From: Hydrogenophaga flava NBRC 102514
GTDB taxonomy: Bacteria > Pseudomonadota > Gammaproteobacteria > Burkholderiales > Burkholderiaceae_C
Assembly: GCF_001571145.1 (NCBI RefSeq)
Contig: NZ_BCTF01000002.1
Location: forward strand, 1 to 64,000
Reading direction: 5' to 3'
DNA: 64,000 nt
In this document: positions 36,092 through 45,013 of the stretch, piece after piece
Layout: every line of letters starts with the position of its first letter
Position numbering within the stretch: position 1 is the stretch's first letter
Position numbers and translations under genes: made by a program
Notes under the pieces: model-generated
Seen by the model: only the letters and a program-made list of their open reading frames with translations
What the model was told of the DNA's origin: nothing
Databases searched by the model: none

Positions 36092-37279
36092 TCAGTTCGC
36101 AAACGCCGCAATCCCCGTGATCGCCCGACCCAGGATCAGCGCGTGCACGTCGTGCGTGCCTTCGTAGGTGTTCACCACCTCCAGGTTCACCAGGTGGCGC
36201 GCCACGCCGTATTCGTCGCTGATGCCGTTGCCGCCCATCATGTCGCGGCTCATGCGGGCGATGTCCAGCGCCTTGCCGCAGCTGTTGCGCTTGAGGATGC
36301 TGGTGATCTCGACGGCGGCCGTGCCTTCGTCCTTCATGCGGCCCAGGCGCAGGCAGCCCTGCAGGCCCAGGCTGATCTCGGTCAGCATGTCGGCCAGCTT
36401 TTTCTGGATCAGCTGGTTGGCGGCCAGCGGGCGGCCGAACTGCTGGCGGTCCAGCACGTACTGGCGGGCGCGGAAGTAGCAGTCTTTGGCGGCGCCCAGC
36501 GCGCCCCAGGCGATGCCGTAGCGCGCGCTGTTCAGGCAGGTGAACGGACCCTTGAGGCCACGAACGTCGGGGAAGGCGTTTTCTTCCGGCACGAATACCT
36601 CGTCCATGACGATTTCGCCGGTGATGGAGGCGCGCAGGCCGACCTTGCCGTGCACGGCCGGGGCAGAGAGGCCCTTCCAGCCCTTCTCAAGAATGAAGCC
36701 GCGGATCTGGCCGCCGTCGTCCTTGGCCCAGACCACGAACACGTCGGCGATCGGGCTGTTGGTGATCCACATCTTGGCGCCGGACAGGCTGTAGCCGCCG
36801 TCGACCTTTCGGGCGCGGGTGATCATGCTGCCGGGGTCGCTGCCGTGGTTGGGTTCGGTCAGGCCGAAGCAGCCGATCCATTCACCCGTGGCCAGCTTGG
36901 GCAGGTACTTCTGCTTCTGCGCTTCGCTGCCGAACTCGTTGATCGGCACCATCACCAGCGAGCTCTGCACGCTCATCATGGAACGGTAGCCGGAATCCAC
37001 GCGCTCCACTTCGCGCGCCACCAGGCCGTAGCAGACATAGTTCAGGCCGGCGCCACCGTACTGCTCGGGGATGGTCGGGCCCAGCAGGCCCAGCTCGCCC
37101 ATCTCGCGGAAGATGGCCGCGTCGGTGGTCTCGTTGCGGAAGGCCAGCTGCACGCGCGGCAGCAGCTTTTCCTGGCAGTAGGCGCGCGCGGCGTCCTGCA
37201 CCTGGCGCTCGTCGTCGGTCAGCTGGGCGCTGAGGTGGAACGGGTCTTCCCAGCTGAAGGTGTTCTTGTTGGATGCCAT
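36092..37279 (-). CDS. gcdH: Glutaryl-CoA dehydrogenase
   Basis: A 395-residue FAD enzyme that oxidises and decarboxylates glutaryl-CoA to crotonyl-CoA in lysine, tryptophan and glutarate breakdown. Acyl-CoA dehydrogenase motifs are [15 protein letters not shown], the WITNSP segment and the catalytic-base region [16 protein letters not shown]. Length is usual. The start has GGAG 8 nt upstream. It is divergent from a LysR regulator, and a terminator follows. Confidence 0.93.
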   Translation of the reverse strand: MASNKNTFSWEDPFHLSAQLTDDERQVQDAARAYCQEKLLPRVQLAFRNETTDAAIFREMGELGLLGPTIPEQYGGAGLNYVCYGLVAREVERVDSGYRSMMSVQSSLVMVPINEFGSEAQKQKYLPKLATGEWIGCFGLTEPNHGSDPGSMITRARKVDGGYSLSGAKMWITNSPIADVFVVWAKDDGGQIRGFILEKGWKGLSAPAVHGKVGLRASITGEIVMDEVFVPEENAFPDVRGLKGPFTCLNSARYGIAWGALGAAKDCYFRARQYVLDRQQFGRPLAANQLIQKKLADMLTEISLGLQGCLRLGRMKDEGTAAVEITSILKRNSCGKALDIARMSRDMMGGNGISDEYGVARHLVNLEVVNTYEGTHDVHALILGRAITGIAAFAN

Positions 37280-37356
37280 GGTGCGGGTCTCCGGTGAAGG
37301 GGTGGAATGCGTTGGGTCGGACGAGATTGTCGGGCGACCATGAATAGCTGTCTAAT

Positions 37357-37377
37357 ATTGATTGCCGATTGATCAAT
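37357..37377. promoter_or_regulatory. Candidate LysR-type binding site between gcdH and its regulator
   Basis: ATTGAT (37357-37362) and ATCAAT (37372-37377) are inverted arms with a 9-bp spacer, and ATTGATCAAT (37368-37377) is itself a perfect palindrome. The site sits 16 bp before the regulator start, the usual position for an autoregulatory LTTR box. Confidence 0.5.
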
Positions 37378-37392
37378 ACACAAAGCAGATTC

Positions 37393-38277
37393 ATGGAATT
37401 CCGCCACCTGCGCTGTTTCACCGTGCTCGCCGAGGAGTTGCACTTTGGCCGCGCGGCCCAGCGCCTGGCCATGACGCAGCCGCCGCTGTCCATGGCCATC
37501 CAGCAGCTCGAAGCCGACGTGGGCGCGCGCCTGTTCGAGCGCAACAGCCGCGGCGTGGCGCTCACGGCCGCGGGCCTGGCCTTTCTGCCGCGCGCGCAGG
37601 CGCTGCTGGAGCAGGCGGCGCTGGCGGCGCGCGAGGCGCGCGACGTGGGTCAGGGGCTGGCGGGGCAGCTGCAGATCGGCTTTGCCGGCACCGTGCTCTA
37701 CCGCGGCCTGCCGCAGGTGCTGCGCGAGTTCGCCGCCGCGCACCCCAAGCTGCGGCTGGCGCTGCGCGAACTCAGCAGCAGCGAACAGCTGGTGGAGCTG
37801 GTGCACGACCGGCTGGACCTGGGCTTCGTGCACACCACGCGGGTGCCGGCGGGCTTCTCGCAGATCCTGGTGTCCAGCCAGCCTTTCATGGCCTGCCTGC
37901 CGGCCGGCCACCCGCTGGCGAAGAAACGCAAGCTGCCTTTGCGGGCTTTGAAAGAAGAGTCCTTCGCCATCGTCATGCGCGCGGTTTCGCCCGACTACCA
38001 CGACCGCATCCTCGCTGCATGCGCCGACGCGGGGTTCGAGCCCGCGCTGGGTTTCGAGCTGCGGCACTGGCTGAGCGTGGTGTCGGTGATCGCGCAGGGC
38101 CTGGGCGTGGGGCTGGTGCCTGCGGCGCTGCAGCAGGCCGGGCTGCCGGGCGTGGTGTTCCTGCCGCTGGAGCAGCCGCTGGCGCCCTACGACACCCACT
38201 GCCTCTGGCGCACCGGGCGCGACCAGTCGGCGCTGGGGGTGTTTCTGGCTGCGGTGCGCGAGGTGTCGGGCGGTTGA
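37393..38277 (+). CDS. LysR family regulator, probably of gcdH
   Basis: A 294-residue LTTR. The N-terminal winged helix is MEFRHLRCFTVLAEELHFGRAAQRL with MTQPPLSMAIQQLE as recognition helix, followed by the substrate-binding domain (GLAGQLQIGFAGT onward). The ATG at 37393 starts directly with MEFRHLR as usual for the family; 37369 is an upstream in-frame alternative within the palindrome. The divergent position next to gcdH suggests it responds to glutarate or a related CoA ester. Confidence 0.92.
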   Translation: MEFRHLRCFTVLAEELHFGRAAQRLAMTQPPLSMAIQQLEADVGARLFERNSRGVALTAAGLAFLPRAQALLEQAALAAREARDVGQGLAGQLQIGFAGTVLYRGLPQVLREFAAAHPKLRLALRELSSSEQLVELVHDRLDLGFVHTTRVPAGFSQILVSSQPFMACLPAGHPLAKKRKLPLRALKEESFAIVMRAVSPDYHDRILAACADAGFEPALGFELRHWLSVVSVIAQGLGVGLVPAALQQAGLPGVVFLPLEQPLAPYDTHCLWRTGRDQSALGVFLAAVREVSGG

Positions 38278-38310
38278 CGGGGTGGTGTGGCCGGCCTCCG
38301 AACACGGTGG

Positions 38311-39246
38311 TCAGGCGGCGGCCTGCTCGGGTTGCCAGCGCAGGTCGGCGATGTCGCGCGACGGCGGGGCACCGAACATCCGCCGGTACTCGCGGCTGAA
38401 CTGCGACGGGCTTTCGTAGCCCACGCGGAAGGCTGCGGTGGAAGCGTCCAGGCGGTCGGACAGCATCAGCCGCCGTGCTTCGGTCAGGCGCAGCTGCTTC
38501 TGGTACTGCAGCGGGCTCATGGCAGTGAGCGATTTGAAGTGGTGGTGGAAGGTGGTCAGGCTCATGCCCACCTCGCGCGCCAGGGTCTCCACCCGCAGCG
38601 GTTCGGCAAAGCGGGTGTTCAGGCTGGCGATGGCGCGGGCCACCTGGTGGCTCTGCGTGTCTACGGTCGCGATCTGCCGCAGCCGGGCACCCGCCTCGCC
38701 GGCCAGCAGCCGGTAGTGGATCTCGCGCCGGATCAGCGGCGCCAGCGCTGGGATGTCCTCGGGCTGGTCCAGCAGCGCCAGCAGGCGGTCGAAGGCTTCG
38801 AGCAGCGGCGCGGTGAGGGCGCCGGTGGTCATCGCGCGGGTGTCGGCCTCGGGTTTGCGGGCCATGGCCGGTGGCATCTCCAGCATCAGCGAGGCGATGT
38901 CGCGCCAGTCCAGCTTCAGGGCCACGGCCAGGTAGGGGCGTTCGGGGCTGGCCTGCAGCAGCGCGGTCTTGACCGGCAGGTCCATCGAGGCGATCAGGTA
39001 GTGGTTTTCGCCATAGCTCATGCTCTCCGAGCCGAGCACCACGCGCTTGCTGCCTTGCACGATGACGGCCACGCACGGCTCATACATGCTGCAGCTGTTC
39101 ACGGCCGGCTGGTCGTGCCGCATCAGCATCACGCCCGGCAGCTCGGTCAGTTGCCGGACGCCGCTGTCGCCCGCCCGCGCCAGGATGCGCCGGGTCAGCG
39201 AGGAACGGGGTGCGCGCATTGCATCGAAGATGGAAGGATCGGGCAT
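38311..39246 (-). CDS. AraC family regulator with N-terminal AraC_N cupin domain
   Basis: A 311-residue regulator. Residues to about 185 match the AraC_N type (SMYEPCVAVIVQGSKRVVLG), and the C-terminal two helix-turn-helices include VETLAREVGMSLTTFHHHFK and AFRVGYESPSQFSREYRRMFG. The ATG at 39246 is used; upstream in-frame codons extend over the promoter. It is divergent from the molybdenum hydroxylase operon across a 171-bp gap and likely activates it in response to an aldehyde or heteroaromatic substrate. Confidence 0.9.
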   Translation of the reverse strand: MPDPSIFDAMRAPRSSLTRRILARAGDSGVRQLTELPGVMLMRHDQPAVNSCSMYEPCVAVIVQGSKRVVLGSESMSYGENHYLIASMDLPVKTALLQASPERPYLAVALKLDWRDIASLMLEMPPAMARKPEADTRAMTTGALTAPLLEAFDRLLALLDQPEDIPALAPLIRREIHYRLLAGEAGARLRQIATVDTQSHQVARAIASLNTRFAEPLRVETLAREVGMSLTTFHHHFKSLTAMSPLQYQKQLRLTEARRLMLSDRLDASTAAFRVGYESPSQFSREYRRMFGAPPSRDIADLRWQPEQAAA

Positions 39247-39417
39247 GGTGGTGCAGGGGTGGGGCGTTGGCGCGGATGGTATCGGGGCTTGCCTGTTCGT
39301 GCCGGGTGACCGCAGGAATGGGCAAACATGGCGCAGTTTCTGGCTAGCGCGCCGCCGGACTCCGGTTTCACACTGCGCTCCTCGCTGGGCCTCGCCCACC
39401 ACCTTTCAGGAGAAACC

Positions 39418-39891
39418 ATGACCCCATTGCTTGTCAACGGTCGCGCCCAGTCGCTGGACGTCGATCCCTCCACCCCCGTGCTCTGGGCTTTGCGCGATTC
39501 GCTGGGCCTGACCGGCACCAAGTTCGGCTGCGGCGCGGCGCTGTGCGGTGCCTGCACCGTGCACGTCGATGGCCAGGCCGTGCGCTCCTGCGTCACGCCC
39601 GTTGGCAGTGTGGAAGGCAAGCGCATCACCACCATCGAAGCCGTCACCGGCGGCGGGGACCGTGTGGGCAAGGCCGTGCGCGACGCCTGGGTGAAGCACG
39701 ACGTGGCCCAGTGCGGCTACTGCCAGAGCGGCCAGATCATGAGCGCCACCGCGTTCCTGAAATCGCTGCCCAAGGGCGCGCAGCCCAGCGCCACCGACAT
39801 CGACAGCGCCATGGCCGGCAACATCTGCCGCTGTGGCGCCTACGCCCGCATCCGCGCCGCCGTGGCCGACGCCGCGCGCACCCTGGCCTGA
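39418..39891 (+). CDS. (2Fe-2S) subunit of a molybdenum hydroxylase (isoquinoline 1-oxidoreductase alpha-like)
   Basis: A 157-residue iron-sulfur subunit. The plant-ferredoxin cluster site is [17 protein letters not shown] with a later Cys, and the second cluster site is [10 protein letters not shown] plus CRCGAY. It carries electrons from the Mo subunit encoded next. The ATG at 39418 follows AGGAGA. Family context suggests oxidation of N-heterocycles or aldehydes; the actual substrate is unknown. Confidence 0.92.
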   Translation: MTPLLVNGRAQSLDVDPSTPVLWALRDSLGLTGTKFGCGAALCGACTVHVDGQAVRSCVTPVGSVEGKRITTIEAVTGGGDRVGKAVRDAWVKHDVAQCGYCQSGQIMSATAFLKSLPKGAQPSATDIDSAMAGNICRCGAYARIRAAVADAARTLA

Positions 39892-39904
39892 AGGAGACCA
39901 CCCC

Positions 39905-42145
39905 ATGTTCAACGCTTCCACACAAGAACTTCCGCGTGCCCTGCAACTGATGCTGGCGCGCGACCAGGCCCCGGCGCCCGTGGCCGAGTTGCCGCGGCGC
40001 AGCTTCCTAAAAATCGGTGCCGCCAGCGGTTTTGCGCTTGGTGTCTTCCCGCTGCTGTCGCGGGCACAGGGCAGCAGCGCCGCGCTCGAAGGGCTCAAGC
40101 CCACGCAGCTGCCTGGCGCCTTCGTCGCCATCGCGACCGATGGCACCGTCACCGTCACGGTCAACCGCCTCGAATTCGGGCAGGGCGTGCAGACCGCGTT
40201 GCCCATGATCCTGGCCGAGGAGCTGGACGCCGACTGGACCAAGGTGCGCAGCCAGCTGGGCACCAACAACCCGGCGTATGCCGACCCGCTGTGGGGCATG
40301 CACCTCACGGGTGGATCCACCGCCATCAAACACAGCTTTACCCAGTACCGCGAGCTGGGCGCACGCGCCCGGGCCATGCTGGTGCAGGCGGCGGCCACGC
40401 GCTGGGGCGTGGCTGCCGCCAGCCTGCGGACCGAGAAGGGCGTGGTCATCGGTGCCGGTGGCAGGAGAGCCACCTACGGCGAGCTTGCCGAGGCCGCCAT
40501 GGCCCTGCCGGTGCCCGAGCGGATCGCGCTCAAGGACCCGAAGCAGTTCCGCCTCATCGGCCAGCCCACCACGCGGCTGGACGCCGCCGCCAAGAGCAGC
40601 GGCCGGCAGGACTTCGGCGTCGATGTGCGGCGACCCGGCCAGCTCACCGCCGTGATCGCACGTCCTCCGGTGTTCGGCGCCAAGCTGCGCTCGGTGGACG
40701 ACACCGCGGCGCGCGCCGTCAAGGGCGTGAAGGCGGTGCTGCGTGTGCCACTGGACCGTGGCGCCGAGGGCGTGGCGGTGATCGCCGAGGGCTACTGGCC
40801 CGCGAAGACCGCGCGCGATGCCCTGAAGCTGGCGTGGGACATTGAGACGATGGAAAAGGTGGACAGCGCCCGCCAGTTGGTGCAGTACCGTGAACTCGCC
40901 CGGCAGACCGGCGCGAAGCACTTCGACGCCGACATGGCGCCGCTGGCGAACGCGCCACAGAAGATCGAGGCCGAATTCGTCTTCCCCTATCTGGCACACG
41001 CGCCCATGGAGCCGCTGAACTGCACGGTAGAACTGGGCGAGCAGGGCGCGACGCTCTGGGTCGGCTCCCAGTTTCCTGGCGTCGACGGCATGGCCGCTGC
41101 CGCCGTGCTGGGTCTCAAACCCGAGCAGGTGCAAGTGCGGGTGCAAGCGGCTGGCGGTGGTTTTGGCCGACGCGGCATCCCCAACAGCGACTACGTGGTG
41201 GAGGCCTGCGCCATCGCCAGGGCGGCACAGGCTGCTGGTCTGCGCGCCCCGATCCGCACCCTGTGGAGCCGCGAGGACGACATCAAGGGCGGCTACTACC
41301 GTCCCATGCACCTGCACCGGGCGCAGATTGGTTTTGACGCCGATGGCAAGGTGCTGGCCTGGGACCATGTGATCGTGGGCCAGTCCATCATGGCGGGAAC
41401 CTTCTTCGAAGGCACCACGGTGAAAAACGGCGTGGACATCACCACCGTGGAAGGCATGCGCGCGCCTTACCCGATGCCCATGCGGCTGACGGTGCACCAC
41501 CCCAAGGTGAACGTGCCGGTGCTGTGGTGGCGCAGCGTGGGCAGCACGCACACCGCCTTCGTCATGGAGACGCTGGTCGACCAGATCGCCCGCGAAACGA
41601 ACCAGGACCCGGTGGCCTACCGCATGAAGCTGTTCGGTGAAGCGCACCCGCGCCACCGCGCCGCGCTGCAACTGGCGGTGGACCGCAGCGGCTACGGCAA
41701 GAAGGCGCTGCCCTCCGGCCGCGCCTGGGGCGTGGCGGTGCACGAGTCCTTCGACTCGGTGGTGGCCTACGTGGTCGAGGCCTCGGTGAAAGACGGCCAG
41801 CCCGTGCTGCACCAGGTCACGGCCGGGGTGCATTGCAATCTGGTGGTCAACCCGCGCACGGTGGAAGCGCAGGTGCAGGGGGCAGCGCTGATGGGACTGG
41901 GCATGTGCCTGCTGGGCGCTGCCATCACCTTCAAGGACGGCGTGGTCGAGCAGCAGAACTTTGGCGACTACACCGTGGCGCGCATTACCGACATGCCGGC
42001 CATCGCCGTGCACACGGTGCCCAGCGCCGATCCGCCCACCGGCATGGGCGAACCGGGTCTGCCGCCGCTGGCACCGGCGTTCGCCAACGCCATCAGCCGC
42101 CTGACGGGCAAGCCGCTGCGCGAGCTGCCCTTCCAGATGGCCTGA
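39905..42145 (+). CDS. Molybdopterin-binding subunit of a periplasmic molybdenum hydroxylase (iorB type)
   Basis: A 746-residue large subunit of the xanthine oxidase family, with the cofactor-binding signatures GQGVQTALPM near the N-terminus, GGGFGRRG and the C-terminal GMGEPGLPP containing the catalytic Glu. The N-terminus has a Tat-like signal (RRSFLK followed by a hydrophobic stretch ending SRAQG at about residues 30-55), so the complex is probably exported folded, with its cofactor, to the periplasm. AAGGAG lies upstream of ATG 39905. The FAD subunit of classical xanthine dehydrogenases is absent, as in iorAB. Confidence 0.92.
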   Translation: MFNASTQELPRALQLMLARDQAPAPVAELPRRSFLKIGAASGFALGVFPLLSRAQGSSAALEGLKPTQLPGAFVAIATDGTVTVTVNRLEFGQGVQTALPMILAEELDADWTKVRSQLGTNNPAYADPLWGMHLTGGSTAIKHSFTQYRELGARARAMLVQAAATRWGVAAASLRTEKGVVIGAGGRRATYGELAEAAMALPVPERIALKDPKQFRLIGQPTTRLDAAAKSSGRQDFGVDVRRPGQLTAVIARPPVFGAKLRSVDDTAARAVKGVKAVLRVPLDRGAEGVAVIAEGYWPAKTARDALKLAWDIETMEKVDSARQLVQYRELARQTGAKHFDADMAPLANAPQKIEAEFVFPYLAHAPMEPLNCTVELGEQGATLWVGSQFPGVDGMAAAAVLGLKPEQVQVRVQAAGGGFGRRGIPNSDYVVEACAIARAAQAAGLRAPIRTLWSREDDIKGGYYRPMHLHRAQIGFDADGKVLAWDHVIVGQSIMAGTFFEGTTVKNGVDITTVEGMRAPYPMPMRLTVHHPKVNVPVLWWRSVGSTHTAFVMETLVDQIARETNQDPVAYRMKLFGEAHPRHRAALQLAVDRSGYGKKALPSGRAWGVAVHESFDSVVAYVVEASVKDGQPVLHQVTAGVHCNLVVNPRTVEAQVQGAALMGLGMCLLGAAITFKDGVVEQQNFGDYTVARITDMPAIAVHTVPSADPPTGMGEPGLPPLAPAFANAISRLTGKPLRELPFQMA

Positions 42146-42158
42146 CCGGAGCCACACC

Positions 42159-43211
42159 ATGGAAGACCTGGACACCCAGGTCCTGCGCAGCGCGCAGGCC
42201 TGGCACACCGCGGGCCTGCCGGTGCTGCTGGTCACCGTCACGCGCACCTGGGGCTCGTCGCCCCGGCCGCCGGGCTCGCTCATGGCCATCAACGGTCGGG
42301 GCGAGGTGGTGGGCTCGGTCTCGGGCGGCTGCATCGAGGACGACCTGATCCGCCGTGTGCGCGACGAGGGCGTGGCCTCCGTCTGTGCGGAAGGGCGACC
42401 CGCCACGCTGCGCTACGGCATCTCGGCCGACCAGGCGCACCGCTTCGGTCTGCCCTGCGGCGGCACGGTGGAGCTGGTGCTGGAGCCGGTGGCCGACCAC
42501 ACCCGCCTGCCCGACCTGCTGCAGGCCACGTTGGCGCGGCGCAGCACCGAGCGCCGGCTGGACCTGCGCACGGGCATGGTCACGCTGAGCGAAGGGCGGC
42601 GCGACGGCCTGCCTGAGCTGGGCGACGAGACGCTGGTGACGCACTTCGGCCCGCGCCACCGGCTCATCGTCATCGGCGCGGGCGACCTCTCGCGCTTCCT
42701 GTGCCAGATGGCGCTGGGGCTGAACTTCGAGGTCGTCGTCTGTGACCCGCGCGACGAGCAGCACGCCGGCTGGGCGCTGGACGGCGTCACCATCAGCCGC
42801 GAGATGCCAGACGACCTGATCCTGCGCCTGAAGCCCGACGCACACACCGCGGTGGTGGCGCTCACGCACGACCCCAAGCTGGACGACCTGGCGCTCATCG
42901 ACGCGCTGCAGTCCGAGGCCTTCTACGTCGGTGCCATCGGCTCGCGCCGCCACACCGGCCTGCGCCGCGAACGCCTGCGCGAGCACTTCGGTCTGGCTGA
43001 GACCGAGCTGGACGCGCTGCACGGACCGGCCGGCCTGTACATCGGCAGCAAGACGCCGGCCGAGATCGCGCTGTCCATCATGGCCGAGGTGGTGGCGGCC
43101 AAGAACGGCGTGGCACGGGCAGCGACGGTCCCCGTGGCCGAGGGCAAGGCCGCACTGCCAGCGGGCGGCCATGCGCCGGGCATGGACATGGCCGTGACCT
43201 GCAGGGTGTAA
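42159..43211 (+). CDS. XdhC family molybdenum-cofactor maturation protein
   Basis: A 350-residue protein of the XdhC/CoxI family, which loads or sulfurates the Mo cofactor for xanthine-oxidase-type enzymes. The N-terminal domain has VTVTRTWGSSPRPPG and SVSGGCIEDDL, and the C-terminal Rossmann domain has LIVIGAGDLSRFL. It follows the iorB-like gene by 13 bp, so it is probably the dedicated maturation factor. Confidence 0.9.
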   Translation: MEDLDTQVLRSAQAWHTAGLPVLLVTVTRTWGSSPRPPGSLMAINGRGEVVGSVSGGCIEDDLIRRVRDEGVASVCAEGRPATLRYGISADQAHRFGLPCGGTVELVLEPVADHTRLPDLLQATLARRSTERRLDLRTGMVTLSEGRRDGLPELGDETLVTHFGPRHRLIVIGAGDLSRFLCQMALGLNFEVVVCDPRDEQHAGWALDGVTISREMPDDLILRLKPDAHTAVVALTHDPKLDDLALIDALQSEAFYVGAIGSRRHTGLRRERLREHFGLAETELDALHGPAGLYIGSKTPAEIALSIMAEVVAAKNGVARAATVPVAEGKAALPAGGHAPGMDMAVTCRV

Positions 43212-43249
43212 CCCGGGCGGGGCATACTGCCCGCCAAGGAGACCCCACC

Positions 43250-43783
43250 ATGACCCATTCAACCATCGTGCTCGGCGGCGGCTGCTTCTGGTGCACCGAG
43301 AGCGTCTACAAGGAAGTGCGCGGCGTGACCGACGTCGAGTCGGGCTACAACAATGGCCAGGCGGCGCAGCCCAGCTACGAAGACGTGTGCACCGGCACCA
43401 CCGGCTGCAACGAGGTGGTCAGACTCGAATACGACCCGGCACTCATCAGCACGCGCGAGATCCTCGAAATCTTCTTCGTGGTGCACGACCCGACCACGCT
43501 GAACCGCCAGGGCAACGACGTGGGCACGCAGTACCGCAGCGGCATCTACTTCACCACCGAGGAACAGCGCGCGACCGCGCAGGCGCTGATCGACGAGCTG
43601 ACGGCCGACAACGCCTTCGGCCGCCCCATCGTCACCGAGGTGCTGCCCCTGGCGAACTACTGGCCTGCTGAGGACTACCACCAGGACTTCTTCGAGCGCA
43701 ACCCGCACCAGGGCTACTGCATGGCGGTGGCAGCGCCCAAGGTGGCGAAGTTCCGCAAGACGTTTACCCGTTTGGCGAAGTGA
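43250..43783 (+). CDS. msrA: Peptide methionine sulfoxide reductase A
   Basis: A 177-residue enzyme reducing the S-epimer of methionine sulfoxide. The active-site GGGCFWC is at residues 9-15, followed by the conserved GYNNG and the HDPTTLNRQGNDVGTQYRS block, all diagnostic of MsrA. AAGGAG lies 9 nt before the ATG. A 6-bp inverted repeat GGCGGG/CCCGCC (43216-43235) lies just upstream. Confidence 0.96.
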   Translation: MTHSTIVLGGGCFWCTESVYKEVRGVTDVESGYNNGQAAQPSYEDVCTGTTGCNEVVRLEYDPALISTREILEIFFVVHDPTTLNRQGNDVGTQYRSGIYFTTEEQRATAQALIDELTADNAFGRPIVTEVLPLANYWPAEDYHQDFFERNPHQGYCMAVAAPKVAKFRKTFTRLAK

Positions 43784-43788
43784 CTGGG

Positions 43789-43869
43789 TCAAGAATGCCG
43801 CGGAACCGGCTTCGCCGGGCCGCAGGCATTGCCCCCTACAGGGGGTCGGGCGAAGCCCGGCGGGGGTGG
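43789..43869 (-). repeat. Dispersed GC-rich intergenic repeat, copy A (inverted relative to copy B)
   Basis: About 81 bp that matches, on the minus strand, the sequence at 61487-61571. Shared blocks include CCACCCCCGC, GCTTCGC, CCCCCT-N2-AGGGGGCAA, GCGGCCCGGCG, AGCCGGTTCCGC and TTCTTGA. It contains several nested hairpins. It overlaps the last 34 bp of the EamA gene, so that gene's final codons and stop come from the repeat. Confidence 0.8.
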
Positions 43870-44726
43870 GTCAATCTCGGCCAGAGCACGATCACGGCCA
43901 GCCCGCTGAGGACCAGGGCGCCCGCACCCAGCTTCCAGCCCGGCAGGGCCTCGCCCAGCGACAGCGCCGAGGCGCCCATGCCGAACACGGGCACCAGCAG
44001 GGCCAGGGGCGTGACGGTGGCGGCGGGGTGTCGGGCGAGCAGCCAGTTCCAGACGCCGTAGCCGAACAGGGTGTTGCCCAGCGCCTGCCACAGCACGCTG
44101 CCCCACACCACCGCATCGGCGCCTTGCAGGGCCGCCGTGATGGCCGGCACCCCTTCGGTCAGCACGGAGATGAGCAGTAGCGGCGGCACCGCGAACGCGC
44201 TGCTCCAGACCATGAAGTGCAGCATGTTGACTGGCCCGAGCGACTTCACGACCAGGTTGGCGCAAGCCCAGAAGAACGCCGCGCCGATCACCAGCATCAG
44301 ACCCGCCAGGGTGACGGTGGCGTCCAGATGCGCGGCGATGACGCCCAGCCCCGCCAGCGCCAGCAGCAGGCCCGTGACCTGGAAACCCCGCACCCGCTCG
44401 CGCATCAGCACCAGGGACATGCCGATGGTGAAGAACACCTGGATCTGCACCACCAGCGAGGCCAGCCCGGGCGAGATGCGGCCCTGGATGGCGAGGAACA
44501 GCAGACCGAACTGGCCCACGCCCAGCAGCACACCGAAGGCGGCCAGCTTGCGCCATGGCGCGGTGGGGCGCGGGATGAACAGCAGCCAGGGCAGGGCCGA
44601 CAGGGCAAAACGCAGCGTGGCGAACAGGAAAGGCGGCAGCCCGTCCAGCCCCCAGCGAATGACTACGAAATTCGTACCCCAGACAAAGACGACGGCGAGG
44701 GCGAGCAGGAGGTGGGATGGGGGCAA
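43836..44726 (-). CDS. EamA family exporter (O-acetylserine/cysteine exporter-like)
   Basis: A 296-residue DMT-superfamily membrane protein with two EamA repeats (about ten helices) and the N-terminal VWGTNFVVIRWGLDGLPP characteristic of the YdeD/EamA branch. Likely exports amino-acid metabolites such as O-acetylserine or cysteine. The last eleven or so codons (ending HPRRASPDPL) lie within the dispersed repeat at 43789-43869, so the natural C-terminus has been reshaped. The 287-bp region upstream, before the large surface-protein gene, holds no recognisable gene. Confidence 0.88.
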   Translation of the reverse strand: MPPSHLLLALAVVFVWGTNFVVIRWGLDGLPPFLFATLRFALSALPWLLFIPRPTAPWRKLAAFGVLLGVGQFGLLFLAIQGRISPGLASLVVQIQVFFTIGMSLVLMRERVRGFQVTGLLLALAGLGVIAAHLDATVTLAGLMLVIGAAFFWACANLVVKSLGPVNMLHFMVWSSAFAVPPLLLISVLTEGVPAITAALQGADAVVWGSVLWQALGNTLFGYGVWNWLLARHPAATVTPLALLVPVFGMGASALSLGEALPGWKLGAGALVLSGLAVIVLWPRLTHPRRASPDPL

Positions 44727-45013
44727 TCGGGGCTCCGCGGGCGGTGGGGAGGGCAGTGTATCGGTCGGGTCCGTCGCCGGTCGGTCGCGCCCGTGCGTGA
44801 CATTGTTCCGAATGGGCGTCAGGCAAGAGGTTTCAGTCGCCCTCTACAACATGTTACAAAAGCATTCAAACCCGGAAAAGGCTTGATTTTCCTCAACTTT
44901 TTTCGTGATCTGACTTCAGTCTGACGTGCTGCCTGCCGATGAAGTGGGTGTACCGGCATTCCGTCCCAAGACGTGCACAAGCAGCGTCGATGCCCGGTGC
45001 AGAGGACACAGGC

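Noticed and set aside
43216-43235. GGCGGG/CCCGCC inverted repeat upstream of msrA as a specific operator
   Set aside because: Only 6 bp, entirely GC, and such dyads are frequent in this high-GC sequence.
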